Assembly (NCBI GenBank): GCA_004794785.1
Contig: SJOL01007097.1
Location: forward strand, 5,393 to 69,392
Source: Opisthorchis felineus
Lineage: Eukaryota > Platyhelminthes > Trematoda > Opisthorchiida > Opisthorchiidae
Direction: 5' to 3'
Length of the DNA stretch: 64,000 nucleotides
Part shown: positions 22,701-30,457 of the stretch, piece by piece
Position numbering within the stretch: the stretch's first letter is position 1
How the letters are laid out: the number at the start of each line of letters is the position of its first letter
Translations under genes and position numbers: made by a program
Notes under the pieces: generated by a model
The model's input: only the letters and a program-made list of their open reading frames with translations
Told to the model about the DNA's origin: nothing
Database searches by the model: none

Positions 22701-25041
22701 TACACCCTTTCGGTGCCTAGCTGCCATTCCACCCGAAGGAATCACGAGGACTGAGATACCGTCAGTTTGCCCAAGCCTAGACAGGAACAGTCGAGATGCT
22801 GAGGTTGGGGTCGAACCACGAACCTTCCGGTCACTAAGTTCGTGCCTTAACCACTGAGTTATCCCGAGCCCGAGTCTGCTCGGAAATGTTCTAGAATTCA
22901 GCTGAAATGTGCGAACGGTCAATTTGACGGGGATAAATATTGCATTTCAGGCCCATGGAAGTCGCTTCCAACTGGAGGCCTGGATGGCTGGCAGGCGTTA
23001 GGTGTTTGGGTCCAGTTGAAAAATTTGTGATTCCAGTTCACTAGTACCCGAAGATTTTCGTAGTCTTCACTTGTTGCTTTGTGGATTTAATGACAACAGT
23101 GCTGAACAGTAGGTAGGTTTCATCTTGCTGGCATCTAGTAGTCTCCGTGCTATTCAAGCTTCTAAGGGGAACTAACTGTCTTAAATGGGGGTCCGCATTC
23201 GAACAACGTATCCTCTCCAGGTTTTCTGAAGTTGCACATGGAAAGCTTTGGAACTTCTCTCAAGAAAACACGATTCTTGATGCATCCAAGCGAGAAGGCA
23301 ATTTGAGTTCTCTTGATTGCCACCCTGCAAAACACCTTGACTCAACGATCCGAATTCCGCAGTGTTGGGACGGATTCTTTGTTTCAGAAAGGCAAAGCGG
23401 TTTGTAACCTGTGCCAGCAGTGTTAATATCATTTTGACTTCTCCCGAAGCTGAAAACTGGTTCAAATATAAACCTCGGTTACCAACTTAGCACGTCAAAT
23501 GTGTTTTGGCGAAAGGACATATCACAGCGTCGCCACCACTGAAACAAAACCCTCGGACTGTTTTTCTGACAACATAAATGGAATTTGCCGGGGTCATTTC
23601 GGATAATCAGAATTGTTACCAAAATACGTCATTTTGCCAGATACATCAACGGAAGTGTCAGCATACAAATGTCTGTTTTGTTGAGCAACTTGCCAGTCAG
23701 ATGGCTTCGTCCACTGGATGCCATCCAAACCCCGCGTTAACAATTCCCCCACTGGTAGTCTTCCATCCCACGAAGTCCCAATAACTAGACGGAATGAACA
23801 GCACTTTCAAGGAATTCGGGAGTATTGATGGATCTTCTCTTAAGTGGGTTCGAAAGAGTTAAAAGAGATCGGGCGCTGTTAGTTGTTGGTTCAAAGTGAA
23901 AATGCCGGTGACGACACAGTGGATGTATCAGATAAAACTGTCCAACCTTTTCACCAACGAGAGTGGTTTTTATCAGGGACTAAAGCACTGCCATTGTGGC
24001 TAGCCAAAGACTGGTCAATACACCCTCGTGTAAAAGTCATAATTGTCCTGCCACTTATGTGCGTATGTTACCTTTGCGCGTGTTTAACACCTAGTCTTGG
24101 GAACGAAGTATCATGTCACGCCCAGCCTGTCGTGCTTGACTCGCCTCTGTACGATGAATCAGGCCGCACCAAATGGCAGATAAGTCAGCACTATCAGACC
24201 TATTAATGCACGTTGTGAATAGTCACTGGCTGGGTACAGCACGCCGTTGCTCCGTTGCTCACTTCCTGAGACTCTAGCTTTGCTAAGGCAGTTCTCACAA
24301 GCCCCAAATTTCCGCTGTTCCGTCAGAACTCCGTCGTGTCCCACCGATCGAGCGCTGTACACCTGTCGTCGTCCTCGCCTTTAAAACTTTGCAGGCCCGT
24401 GGGCTCCACCCATATCCACACTGTCGCGGTCACCGCTCCGCGTGTCTGTACTTGTTATACAACCTATAGTTGTGTGGACATTTTGTACACGAGTGTGTTC
24501 TACTATTGGACGGTGGCCACTACTTGGTCCCTTAGCGAGTGGCTGCTGCGACTGGTTGCTAAAGCGCAATAGAAACTATGCCGTTATGTTCTTTACCGCC
24601 GCACTGGCATCAGTCGCGGCTGTCGTGAGCTAGTTCTGGCATCTTCGAATCGTATTTGTCTACCAGGAGTGAATGCAGGCATTGTCTAGCACTTTTCCGT
24701 TCTACGTTCATTAAGCCAAAATATTTATCAAAGGTTGAGTGTTCTCGTTGTGAATCCCCACATTTGCTACTCGGGATTCTGTTCAATTTTGTGTTTGGGC
24801 TGACATCCTTAGCAAGTTAGTAGTATCTCAATAGTTTGTACGAAACTATGCCTTCACTTCCTTTTTCTTCTCTTAGGAGATGTGTCGATTCGGTGGTGGT
24901 GAGCTGCACTCGGTAGCCGCCTTTATGGGTGGTATCGTCTCACAGGAGGTGATCAAGCTGCTCACGCATCAGTTTGTTCCGATTACGAAGCCTCTTATTT
25001 ACAACGCCATCGCCCAAAGAACAGAATTGATCGATTTTTGA
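1714..25041 (+). CDS. NAE1: NEDD8-activating enzyme E1 regulatory subunit (APP-BP1), complete 15-exon gene
   Basis: Spliced coding exons: 1714-1760, 1799-1902, 1938-1998, 2033-2063, 2097-2168, 2207-2286, 9008-9290, 9382-9442, 10504-10622, 15301-15390, 17276-17560, 19534-19570, 20190-20276, 20364-20704, 24877-25041. Total 1,863 nt, 620 aa plus TGA. All junctions are GT-AG and in phase. The N-terminus carries [13 protein letters not shown] (from residue 11), the hallmark of the ThiF/E1-like fold, then [10 protein letters not shown]. Later blocks are [32 protein letters not shown] and a C-terminal [22 protein letters not shown]. In the family this subunit pairs with the catalytic UBA3 subunit to adenylate NEDD8 for cullin modification in cytosol and nucleus; it has no catalytic cysteine of its own. 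It is longer than the roughly 535-aa animal relatives because of inserts in exons 11 and 14. Intron 6 (6.7 kb), intron 9 (4.7 kb) and intron 14 (4.2 kb) hold LINE, SINE and inverted-repeat debris. I chose the ATG at 1714 because it lies ten codons before the conserved YDRQL, as in relatives. The homology call is very secure; exon 8 and the start of exon 9 are the least conserved. Confidence 0.93.
1799..1902 (+). CDS. NAE1: NAE1 exon 2
   Basis: Encodes [18 protein letters not shown] through EILKNLVLP. This is the first beta-alpha unit of the E1-like nucleotide-binding fold, with the degenerate glycine loop typical of APP-BP1. The next intron, 1903-1937, is only 35 nt. Confidence 0.92.
1938..1998 (+). 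CDS. NAE1: NAE1 exon 3
   Basis: Encodes [20 protein letters not shown], the second strand with the acidic DD pair of the E1 fold. It is followed by a 34-nt intron (GTAAGT...CATACAG). Confidence 0.92.
2033..2063 (+). CDS. NAE1: NAE1 exon 4 (31-nt micro-exon)
   Basis: A 31-nt exon between 34-nt and 33-nt introns. It encodes [11 protein letters not shown], matching the family position where NNFFLQ...IGKNRA lies. Without it the fold would lack the NFF segment, so the exon is well supported despite its size. Confidence 0.88.
2097..2168 (+). CDS. NAE1: NAE1 exon 5
   Basis: Encodes [20 protein letters not shown] then YVVE, the helix after the glycine-rich loop. Phase 0 at both ends; acceptor TTTTCAG, donor GTAAAT. 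Confidence 0.92.
2207..2286 (+). CDS. NAE1: NAE1 exon 6
   Basis: Encodes [20 protein letters not shown] then VTDARE. It matches the family segment in which a hydrophobic strand ends in a T-D/Q pair. The donor GTAAGT opens the 6,721-nt intron 6. Confidence 0.92.
2675..2800 (-). mobile_element. Short LINE RT fragment
   Basis: Closely resembles 27,990-28,110 (shared GCATGAGGT, CCACCCA-TCTAGTAGCAGCAC, AAGCG-CA-GCCAAACC-TGC), which is the segment after the RT catalytic motif in the 27-29 kb LINE. It lies inside NAE1 intron 6 in reverse orientation. Confidence 0.65.
2820..3840 (-). mobile_element. LINE fragment, RT to 3' end, reverse orientation
   Basis: Minus-strand frames encode [12 protein letters not shown] (RT catalytic YADD), [31 protein letters not shown] and, at the 3' end, [20 protein letters not shown] followed by [11 protein letters not shown]. 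Frame shifts separate these blocks. It sits in NAE1 intron 6 antisense to the gene. The 3' part matches the copy at 59.9-60.4 kb. Confidence 0.85.
3851..4034 (+). mobile_element. tRNA-derived SINE, copy 1
   Basis: Begins with a tRNA-like head (AGTGGTTAGAGCG as box A, GTGGTTCGAACCC as box B), then a unique body (CTAGGCTTGGGCAACCTGGC; CGAAAGGATGCTACGGCTGA) and ends in a run of eight T. Intronic in NAE1. Confidence 0.85.
4870..6740 (+). mobile_element. LINE copy: linker, RT, C-terminal region and 3' UTR
   Basis: From 5' to 3' it encodes [20 protein letters not shown] (endonuclease-RT linker), KSPGPDG, EAGFRPA with [14 protein letters not shown], and [20 protein letters not shown] (RT core). After about 5,870 it jumps to a post-RT segment ([16 protein letters not shown]), so the YADD motif is deleted. 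The 3' UTR from about 6,520 is shared, inverted, with 26,410-26,610. Many stops and shifts; dead copy in NAE1 intron 6. Confidence 0.85.
7340..7900 (-). mobile_element. Decayed LINE RT fragment
   Basis: Minus-strand reading gives [20 protein letters not shown] (degraded counterpart of [10 protein letters not shown]) and [14 protein letters not shown], a degraded YADD region. Strongly eroded, so boundaries are approximate. Intronic in NAE1. Confidence 0.5.
8429..8614 (+). mobile_element. tRNA-derived SINE, copy 2
   Basis: Head GAGGTAGCTCAGTGGTTAAG (box A region) and ATGGTTCAAACCCC (box B). Body as in copy 1 with CTAGGCTCGGACAAGCTGGC. Ends near TGAACGATTGATTG. Same strand as NAE1, 400 nt before exon 7. 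Confidence 0.82.
9008..9290 (+). CDS. NAE1: NAE1 exon 7
   Basis: Acceptor TTTTTTGCAG. Encodes [47 protein letters not shown] and HTPWLIIV, all recognisable APP-BP1 landmarks. Donor CAACAG|GTAGGT. Confidence 0.94.
9382..9442 (+). CDS. NAE1: NAE1 exon 8
   Basis: Encodes [20 protein letters not shown], aligned to the family segment that reads P-x-x-Y-K-E-K-x-x-F-R-x-L-I. Ends in phase 1. The acceptor has a long T-rich tract (ATCCTTTTTTTTTGCCCAG). Confidence 0.85.
9443..10503 (+). other. NAE1 intron 8, nothing recognised
   Basis: AT-rich intron with no repeat or coding match that I can recognise. Confidence 0.4.
10504..10622 (+). CDS. NAE1: NAE1 exon 9
   Basis: Encodes [20 protein letters not shown] then [16 protein letters not shown]. 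The ENF-EA-K-VNTA block is a family landmark. The acceptor GATCGAAG has a weak pyrimidine tract; it was chosen because it keeps phase and restores the conserved glycine after the preceding exon. Confidence 0.85.
10758..10930 (+). mobile_element. Possible highly diverged SINE copy
   Basis: Only the body segment (ACAACCTGACAGTATACCAG) and GAGCTCGAGACA at the 5' side resemble the SINE. The tRNA-like head is not readable. Confidence 0.35.
11047..11227 (-). mobile_element. tRNA-derived SINE, copy 3
   Basis: Reverse orientation; box B reads GTCCGTGGTTCGAACTTAAC on the - strand and box A GTCAGTGGTTAAGGCGCG. The body has CTGGGCTTGGGCAACCTGG. Terminal T run is eroded. Intronic in NAE1. Confidence 0.82.
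11655..12080 (+). mobile_element. LINE 5' end with two tandem 131-bp units
   Basis: The units at 11,660-11,790 and 11,791-11,921 appear identical. They match the single 5' end unit of the LINE copies at 29.5 kb (reverse) and 62.53 kb (forward). Downstream, GACTATTGAGTCTCTGGCTC and CCAAGAAAACC match the 5' UTR of the copy at 63.0 kb with a deletion between. It may be the 5' part of the same insertion as 12,960-14,380. Confidence 0.75.
11660..11921 (+). repeat. Tandem duplication, 131-bp unit x2
   Basis: Starts AAAGCTGCCACCTTGTCGTG and runs to AACCAAGAGT, then repeats with the same start at 11,791. Both copies read the same throughout by eye. Confidence 0.92.
12081..12959 (+). other. Intronic stretch, possible decayed LINE linker
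   Basis: Inside NAE1 intron 9 between two LINE blocks. Short segments resemble the endonuclease-RT linker, but no clear motif could be fixed. Confidence 0.3.
12960..14380 (+). mobile_element. LINE copy: RT core to C-terminal end
   Basis: Encodes [20 protein letters not shown], then VVFLDL and [19 protein letters not shown] (RT motifs with one stop). Further on is a post-RT segment with [12 protein letters not shown] and a 3' end with QWRSCALLP. Several frame shifts. Located in NAE1 intron 9. Confidence 0.82.
14381..15300 (+). other. End of NAE1 intron 9, nothing recognised
   Basis: Open frames here show no family motif and lack conserved splice partners. Confidence 0.35.
15301..15390 (+). 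CDS. NAE1: NAE1 exon 10
   Basis: Acceptor CTCTTCCCTGCAG. Encodes [20 protein letters not shown] and a short tail. This matches the family IP-x-x-(I/V)-x-x-(I/L)-x-x-D-x-RC segment. Donor TTTG|GTAAGG, phase 0. Confidence 0.92.
15391..17275 (+). other. NAE1 intron 10, nothing recognised
   Basis: 1,885 nt without a recognisable repeat, RNA gene or coding segment on either strand. Confidence 0.4.
17276..17560 (+). CDS. NAE1: NAE1 exon 11 (with lineage-specific insert)
   Basis: The first ~34 codons are a Ser/Thr/Pro/Gln-rich stretch without counterpart in animal relatives. It then returns to family sequence at [29 protein letters not shown] and YLKLLSIYQ. In phase at both ends; donor ACACAG|GTATAT. 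Confidence 0.92.
17668..17815 (+). mobile_element. tRNA-derived SINE, copy 4 (3'-truncated)
   Basis: Head GAGATAGCTCAGTGCTTAAG and box B GTGGTTCGACCCCAACC, then CTAGGCTTGGGCAACCTGAC. It stops after GGCAGCTATGTGATT, so the last ~30 nt and T run are missing. Confidence 0.8.
17935..18380 (+). mobile_element. LINE RT fragment
   Basis: Encodes a shifted VSLDF...GFDS core followed by [24 protein letters not shown] and a degraded catalytic region. It closely resembles the window's first LINE block (27-300) over GTGTATGG-GAGC-TCCAAAA and the AACCTTGTCGA segment. Intronic in NAE1. Confidence 0.75.
18390..18560 (+). mobile_element. Diverged tRNA-derived SINE, copy 5
   Basis: Keeps AGGGATCTGTGGTTCAGATT (box B), CCTGGCAGTATCCAAGTCTT and AGCTAGGTGTCGGAAGGGTG from the SINE body. 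Head is eroded. Confidence 0.65.
18561..19533 (+). other. Rest of NAE1 intron 11, nothing recognised
   Basis: No recognisable element on either strand. Confidence 0.35.
19534..19570 (+). CDS. NAE1: NAE1 exon 12 (37-nt exon)
   Basis: Encodes [12 protein letters not shown] and ends in phase 1 at TTCG|GTAAGT. It corresponds to the family P-E-S-I-x-x-x-E-L-x-L-L segment just before [10 protein letters not shown]. Confidence 0.88.
20190..20276 (+). CDS. NAE1: NAE1 exon 13
   Basis: Encodes [20 protein letters not shown], one of the most conserved APP-BP1 blocks. Acceptor CCTTTTTAG, donor CTTG|GTGAGT, phase 1 on both sides, followed by an 87-nt intron. Confidence 0.94.
20364..20704 (+). CDS. NAE1: NAE1 exon 14 (with hydrophilic insert)
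   Basis: Encodes [20 protein letters not shown] and GHWPGDPNP, then about 40 residues of low-complexity Ser/Thr/Gly/Lys sequence. It rejoins the family at [18 protein letters not shown]. The insert accounts for part of the extra length of the protein. Confidence 0.9.
21125..21645. repeat. Inverted pair of tRNA-like elements, copy A
   Basis: The left arm (to about 21,330) and right arm (from about 21,435) are diverged reverse complements. GAGAAACACTGTACAGCTGT at 21,171 pairs with ACAGCTGTACAGTGCTTTTC near 21,566. Each arm carries a box-B-like GAGTTCGAATTGC or its complement and a second shared block. Lies in NAE1 intron 14. Confidence 0.75.
21646..22689 (+). other. Middle of NAE1 intron 14, nothing recognised
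   Basis: No recognisable element on either strand. Confidence 0.35.
22690..22874 (-). mobile_element. tRNA-derived SINE, copy 6
   Basis: Reverse orientation. On the - strand the head is GATAACTCAGTGGTTAAGGC and box B GTGGTTCGACCCCAACCTC; the body ends at CGAAAGGGTGTAGCAGC. Intronic in NAE1, antisense. Confidence 0.84.
22875..24876 (+). other. End of NAE1 intron 14, nothing recognised
   Basis: About 2 kb with no recognisable element up to the acceptor of the terminal NAE1 exon. Confidence 0.35.
24877..25041 (+). CDS. NAE1: NAE1 exon 15 (terminal)
   Basis: Encodes [20 protein letters not shown], then [14 protein letters not shown] and a short variable tail ending in DF and TGA at 25039-25041. 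The A-A-F-x-G-G-x-x-x-QEVIK helix is the conserved C-terminal end of the family. Confidence 0.94.
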   Translation, partial: EMCRFGGGELHSVAAFMGGIVSQEVIKLLTHQFVPITKPLIYNAIAQRTELIDF

Positions 25042-26397
25042 CTGTATTAGTGAATCATGTTTACGTATTCTTTAATGTTACTTGACTCTCCTCCATCCCC
25101 CTTCTGTGTTATGCATTTGCATGCCGAGTCAGATTCAATTTATTTGAAACCAATCAACTCAAATTCTTCCTTTTGCCTTAGCGCTGGACTTGCTTTAGGT
25201 AGCAGTAACTAATTTTTATCACACTGTCTGGTGCCTTTCAGCAGGAATACTTTGCGCTTAGCAGGGGACTAGAGGGTCTTTATTAAGTGACGCTGTTCAA
25301 GCGGAAAAAATGGTTCTGTAACTACCCTGTTAATGCTATGTGGATTTCCGCCAACTGAAGGTCTCTTAGCGGATCCTTCTTTCAGGCACCTAAACAGATT
25401 GGCGTTCCAGAGTCGGGACACTTCGAGATGTACCGATGAAACGGAGAGACAAATTTGCTTTTGAATAAAAGTTTGGGGATGGATTCTTACTTCGGGTCCC
25501 TTGAAACACAGTGATATCGTAATCTACCTGAACGCACGAATTACAGGTGTAACCTCGTGCAATGAGGCAATCAGAAGCGAGTCGCTGCACTTTCCACCAG
25601 CATGCATTAATTCATATAGCATCTATCTGCCCAAAACAGTTCGACTAGCTGAGTTGTTGGCAGTCGCAGTTAGGTCATCAAAGGTACGTTAGCTTCAGCT
25701 GTGACGGTTTCGCACTCCTTCTGTTACAGGGACAACCATGGGACAGTTCCTTTGCTTGAAGCCAACCGGATGAAGTGCTCTGGTAAAGAGACACTAGTTT
25801 TAACTGGAGCAACTGGATATTGGACATCCCATCCTGCAACAATGTCATTTGATGACAGGTGTGTACCCAAGGTGACAGTTGCCCTTAAGACCATTCATCA
25901 CTACATGTTTGTCAGTGTCTAGCGATTTACACAGCAGGTACCTCAGATCAAAAAATATCACAGTGGTTGCACTACTGAAATAACGAAGTTAGGGCTGGGT
26001 TTATAAATCATCTCCGAAGACGAGGCTCTGTTTGATGCGAATATGACTGATGATTCTCAACTGGGCTCATCAAATAGGATGATAGAGATGCATCAATCTC
26101 CTCATTTTATGGATTAATCAGACGACCCGACTGTTCCCACTTGTTCCATGGCACCTGTCAGACCATGTGGCTTAATCCTAGTTAATCCGATGGTGCATAC
26201 CGTCGGTATAGATGAGCGAGACGAAATTTAGGCTTAGTGGTCCGACTTTAATGAATGGAAAAGCGTGCCAGCGAAGTTAAACGGTAGTCAGTTGCGAGAT
26301 ATCGTCCACTGTTTTGTTTGGGTGAGTCATTCTGACGGATTGTTGGGTGGACTGTGGATCCTCACGTGAGACGGTTCCAGGAGTGTGTCGCACCACT
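25042..26397. other. 3' flank of NAE1, nothing recognised
   Basis: Contains the candidate AATAAA at 25,464; otherwise no recognisable element. Confidence 0.4.
25464..25469 (+). other. Candidate NAE1 polyadenylation signal
   Basis: First AATAAA hexamer downstream of the NAE1 stop, about 420 nt into the 3' flank. No transcript evidence; a non-canonical nearer signal is possible. Confidence 0.35.
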
Positions 26398-27165
26398 CCA
26401 TCATCATCATCAGCTATAAGAACCGCGTACTTGTCGTACGGTGGTTATATCTGCCACAATTTTGTTCACCGATGATTTGGGGAGATGGAGTAGATAGCTG
26501 CGCGTTGGAGGCGGTAGCTGATATAATTGATATGTAAATACAGGGTTTTCAGAGGACTTTTCATTGGGGAGATTGGGAGGGGAGGTATGCACTGAAGGCA
26601 AAAGCTTGGATGCACGGGTGCCACTGAGGGCGCGACTGGGCCACGTCAGACGATGTCCTAATCCAGGGAGACGGCAATGACCAACGTAGTTGAGTTTGTT
26701 GGTTATGGCTTACATACTTCGCTGATAAGTCATTGTTTGGCTTCCCCTGGCTCGTTTCCACACTTCGCGTTGTTCTGTCAAAAGAGCTCTTCGAGAAAGT
26801 CGATCGACACGTACAGAGCATGTGACCAAACCAGCGCAACCTACGAAGTGTGGCCAGCTCATCTATCGCGGGCGTGTTAACTTTTAGGAAAACCATTCGA
26901 CGTACTTCAGAATTACTGATCCGGTGTTCCCACAAGACTCGGGGAAGGCTTCAAGACACCAATGGTCAAAAACGCAGAGTATTGACGTCCCGCGCGCGCA
27001 GCTTCCAGGTTTCTGACCCGTATACTAATATGGAACGCATCACAGCACTGTAAAGTCGACCCTTGACGGATAACCTGATGTCACGCCTATGCCACAGGTG
27101 ATGCACGTCCACCGGGAGAGCTTCGACCCCGTGGGCATTAAGAGGCTGGTAGTGAGTCTTTAATA
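26398..27165 (-). mobile_element. 5'-truncated LINE with 3' UTR and (GAT)n tail
   Basis: Minus-strand blocks: [49 protein letters not shown] and QWHPCIQA. The 3' UTR at 26,410-26,610 matches the inverted 3' UTR of the copy ending at 6,740. The tail ATCATCATCATC at 26,399 reads (GAT)n on the element's strand. Confidence 0.85.
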
Positions 27166-27194
27166 ATCGTATAAATGATGCAGTTGAAGTGGAA

Positions 27195-29525
27195 AGTTCA
27201 ATCAACCAATCAATCTATCTATCAGCTATAAACCGTGTGCCAAAGGCACCATGGTTTCAGCTGCTACAGTTTCCATCACCGGGAAGTGGGAGAGTATGGG
27301 AGATACTGCCAAGTCTTGGAAGCGATGGCATATTTGGTTAGTTCGGGAACCACGTAGCATTGAAGGCGTTAGCTTTAATGCATGAGCGCCACTGACTGCG
27401 CGACCGAGCCATTTCTGCCAGTGTCACCAACCAATGGTAAGTTGAGTTCCAGGGTCCCCATCCAGGGAAGCGGCAGTTGTCGACCTGACTAAGCCTACAG
27501 GTTAGTGTTTTCATGCTTCGTTGCCAGATCATGCACTGTCCACCTCTCGGTCGCTTCGACTCAGCACAGGGCTGGGCGAAAAAAAGGTCTGCGAGCCAAA
27601 CGGTCTTCTGGCATGCGAAGTACATGTCCTAACCAGCGTAACCTATGAAGCGTGAGTAATCCATTTATCGTGGGAGAGTTCCTTCTTCCTAAGACCATCT
27701 GGCGTACCTCAGCATTGCCAATCCTATGCCCCACCAGACCCGACTAATGTTTCCGAGACATCGATAGTCAAACACTGACATCTATCGTATGTTCTCAGCG
27801 CGTGGAGGCCATTTTTCTGATCCATAGAACAGTATGCATCGCACCACCGCAGTGTAAACTCTGCCCTTGACAGACAAACCGACGTCACGTCGGCGCCATA
27901 GGTGTCCGAAGTTGGCAAAAGCAGCTCTGGCTCTCCCAATCCGAGAAGCGATCTCATCACCAGCCAGTACATCGGAGCTTGTTCAACTGCCCACGTCGAT
28001 TGGCTCGTCTGCAAGCATGAGGTATGGGGTTTGATCCCACCCAGTCTAGTAGCAGCACTTTGCACGCGTGAAGCGCATGCCAAACCGTGCGGCAGAGTTA
28101 TTTAGGTTATCTAAATTGGTTTCCATTTTTAAATGATCTGAACCAAGGAAAGTAATATCGTCTGCATACTCAATGTCTGTGAGGGAACGTCCCGGGAGCA
28201 TTTTGACTCCTGAGATTTTAGAACTGATGCCTGTCGGAGTGCATGCTGATACGACAAATAACCACCGTTTGCCGCATAGACCTGCATTGACCTTAAATAA
28301 GCCAAGCAACCGCACATCGCAAAGGCGACTGTTTACTGGAATCCAGTCGAGTAAGGGGCTTTCGGCCTTGGCGCTGAGTGCAACTCCCATACCGTAGATA
28401 CCAAGATCCGTTGCGTCAAGATCACCGGATACCCGAAGAGTGAAATGTGGAACATCTGAGCTCGTCCTAAGCGGCTTGAGGTGCACGACCGAAATGGGGT
28501 CTTGTATGCGTGTTTCGAAAATCCAACATACATTGACAGAGAGGGAATGCAAGGTTTCAGCAAGGGATGTCTGTTGTTCAATTTGACATAGAGTACGGAC
28601 ATTGAAGGCTGCAACGTGGAACAGAGTTTTCGAGGTTAGTAGGTGATTATTTTGGTTTATTATTCTGGACGAAGGTTTAGACACGGAATAGTGGCAAGGG
28701 GATTGACAGATGGGTTGATCGCACTGCACTGGTCAATGGGTGGGGAGTGTGGGAGAAGGCCGGTGATCAAAGAGCTGTAAGGGTAAATGATACTTCTCGG
28801 TTGCCCAGGCCGAAGAAGGGGGTCTGGTCGAGGTACCCCACCTTGAGACTGAGTCAAAAGTCTGACCCACAAGGCAGTGAGAGGATGTAGGGTTTTGTTC
28901 GGGCACCCTGCCTCTGACTTAAGAGTCTGAAATGCGACACCGCAGTAGTTAGGGTTTTGGGGGGGGGGACCTCTCCCGGAGCCAGCGACTCAATAGTGTG
29001 GCCCGCTTTGCTGCAGAGAGCCGGCCTGGCCGGAGGACGCAGGGAGTAAGGCATTACTGTCTCACTCCTGATACGGCTTCGCATGGCAGGTGCCTTTTGA
29101 GCAGCACCAGACACTGTGGTTTTAAAAGTATTTCGACCGTATTGAATAATGCGCCAGCGGTCACGGTCAGTCGTTGCGCGATCGGAGTGTGCGGTTTTTG
29201 GGGCCGACCTTTTCTAACTCGTCCTTCCTCGGGGGTAGGCAGCATCGTTGTTTCCATGAATGTGGAAATGCTGGTCACCTGGGGGAAACGCCTTACTACC
29301 TTCACACTCCTACCGAAGAGGACAGTAGGACTTTACCCCCAGACCGCCTCGTAGCACGATTACTCGTAGTACCGGGGTCTCGCTGCTCTTGGTTTGACTG
29401 CTCCCCTTTGGCCTTCCTGGCATGGTTGCACCTTGTGGTACTGAGTTACAGCCAGTGTAGCCCGCGGGATCATTGCAACACTCAAGCCCGACCACCACGT
29501 CAAGGTGGTAGCTTTAGGTCGGGTC
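27195..29525 (-). mobile_element. LINE with near-complete 5' UTR and large internal deletion
   Basis: On the - strand it starts at the same 5' end as the 62.53 kb copy and runs through the 5' UTR. It enters an endonuclease frame (HVAAFNVRTLCQIEQQTSLA, ETRIQD), then jumps to the RT catalytic region (DIEYADDITFLG) and continues to the 3' end (FPGWGPWNSTYHWLVTLAEM). The tail is GATA/GATT repeats near 27,195-27,225. The jump removes the rest of the endonuclease, the linker and the first RT half. Confidence 0.87.
28046..28660 (-). pseudogene. Fused endonuclease/RT frame of internally deleted LINE
   Basis: An uninterrupted frame from HVAAFNVRTL through to NLNNSAARFGMRFT joins the APE-type endonuclease N-terminus to the RT catalytic YADD block. 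The join lies between VVSACTPT and GISSKIS, near 28,220. No complete endonuclease or RT domain remains, so it cannot be an active enzyme. Confidence 0.75.
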
Positions 29526-30248
29526 GCATCACCCCAATGACGGTGAAAACGTGTGCGACCCAAAATAGTTCGCTTTGAATCGTTGTTGCGAAAGGCAAAA
29601 CTGAAAGCGATTCCGGCTTTAGTGAACGATGGTGGTGGGTTAGGGAATTATCTGATTGGATTTCTTGGACCAGGAAGACATTTAAGATGGTCGGGTAGGT
29701 CGTGTGTTTCGCAAGAAAACTGTCAATAGTCTATTCGTTGCGTTTAATTCGTCCATATCTTTGGTGAGGTGCGTTTTGGGATCCTCAGAACCTGCTTCTT
29801 TTTTGCTTCAGTACTGAGAACAAACGACTAATTGAGCGCGACCAAGCGGATGTAAGTAATACCGTTTGACTGCATCCACCATGTACCGTAGATGCCGTCT
29901 ATGAACTACAAGTAGAGCGAAGGTGGGTGTTAATCTTTTCTATGCAGTCTTTGTAGTCACACCGGAAAACATTCATTATAGCGCAAAACACAGGCCTATT
30001 AGATTTCATTCTCATGCAAACCCGGGTCTTATCGGGAGGTTGCCAGTACGGAATTTCTGGCCACCATAATTTTGCGCAAGGGACGTATTTACCGTTGTAG
30101 CAATCGTTTCGAGTGGTGGTAGCGTCAGGCGGGATTATGTACCCAAATAGCCTTACCTCATATCGCTGAGCGCTGCAACGTCCCCCGGGCTTAAATCACG
30201 AGCCATTTGTCGAATTAACAGGATGCTCGTAGGTCTGGCAGTAAGATG
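29526..30248. other. Intergenic, nothing recognised
   Basis: Between the LINE 5' end and the next SINE; no recognisable element. Confidence 0.35.
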
Positions 30249-30457
30249 AGCTCTGATTGGGCGAGATGGCCGAAGTGGTTACAGCGCGAATTTACTGACC
30301 GCAAGGTTCGTGGTTCGAACCCGACCTCTGCCTCTCGACTTCCCCTGTCTAGGCTTGGGCAACCTGGCAGTATCCCAGCCCTCGTGCTTCCTTCTGGTAG
30401 CATGGCAGTTAGGCACCGAAAGGGTGCTACAGCTGAACGATTTTTTTAGCTCTGATT
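30249..30457 (+). mobile_element. tRNA-derived SINE, copy 7, with perfect target-site duplication
   Basis: The SINE at 30,259-30,447 is flanked by AGCTCTGATT at 30,249-30,258 and again at 30,448-30,457. It starts GGGCGAGATGGCCGAAGTGG, has box B GTGGTTCGAACCCGACC, and ends TGAACGATTTTTTT directly before the second duplication. Well-preserved copy, probably the youngest here. Confidence 0.93.

Noticed and set aside
22344..22922. 192-aa open frame on the - strand
   Set aside because: It overlaps a SINE on its own strand and continues into intron sequence; no family motif is present.
28959..28968. Run of ten G in the LINE 5' UTR as a possible quadruplex signal
   Set aside because: A single homopolymer without the spaced G tracts that a quadruplex requires; likely copy-specific slippage.
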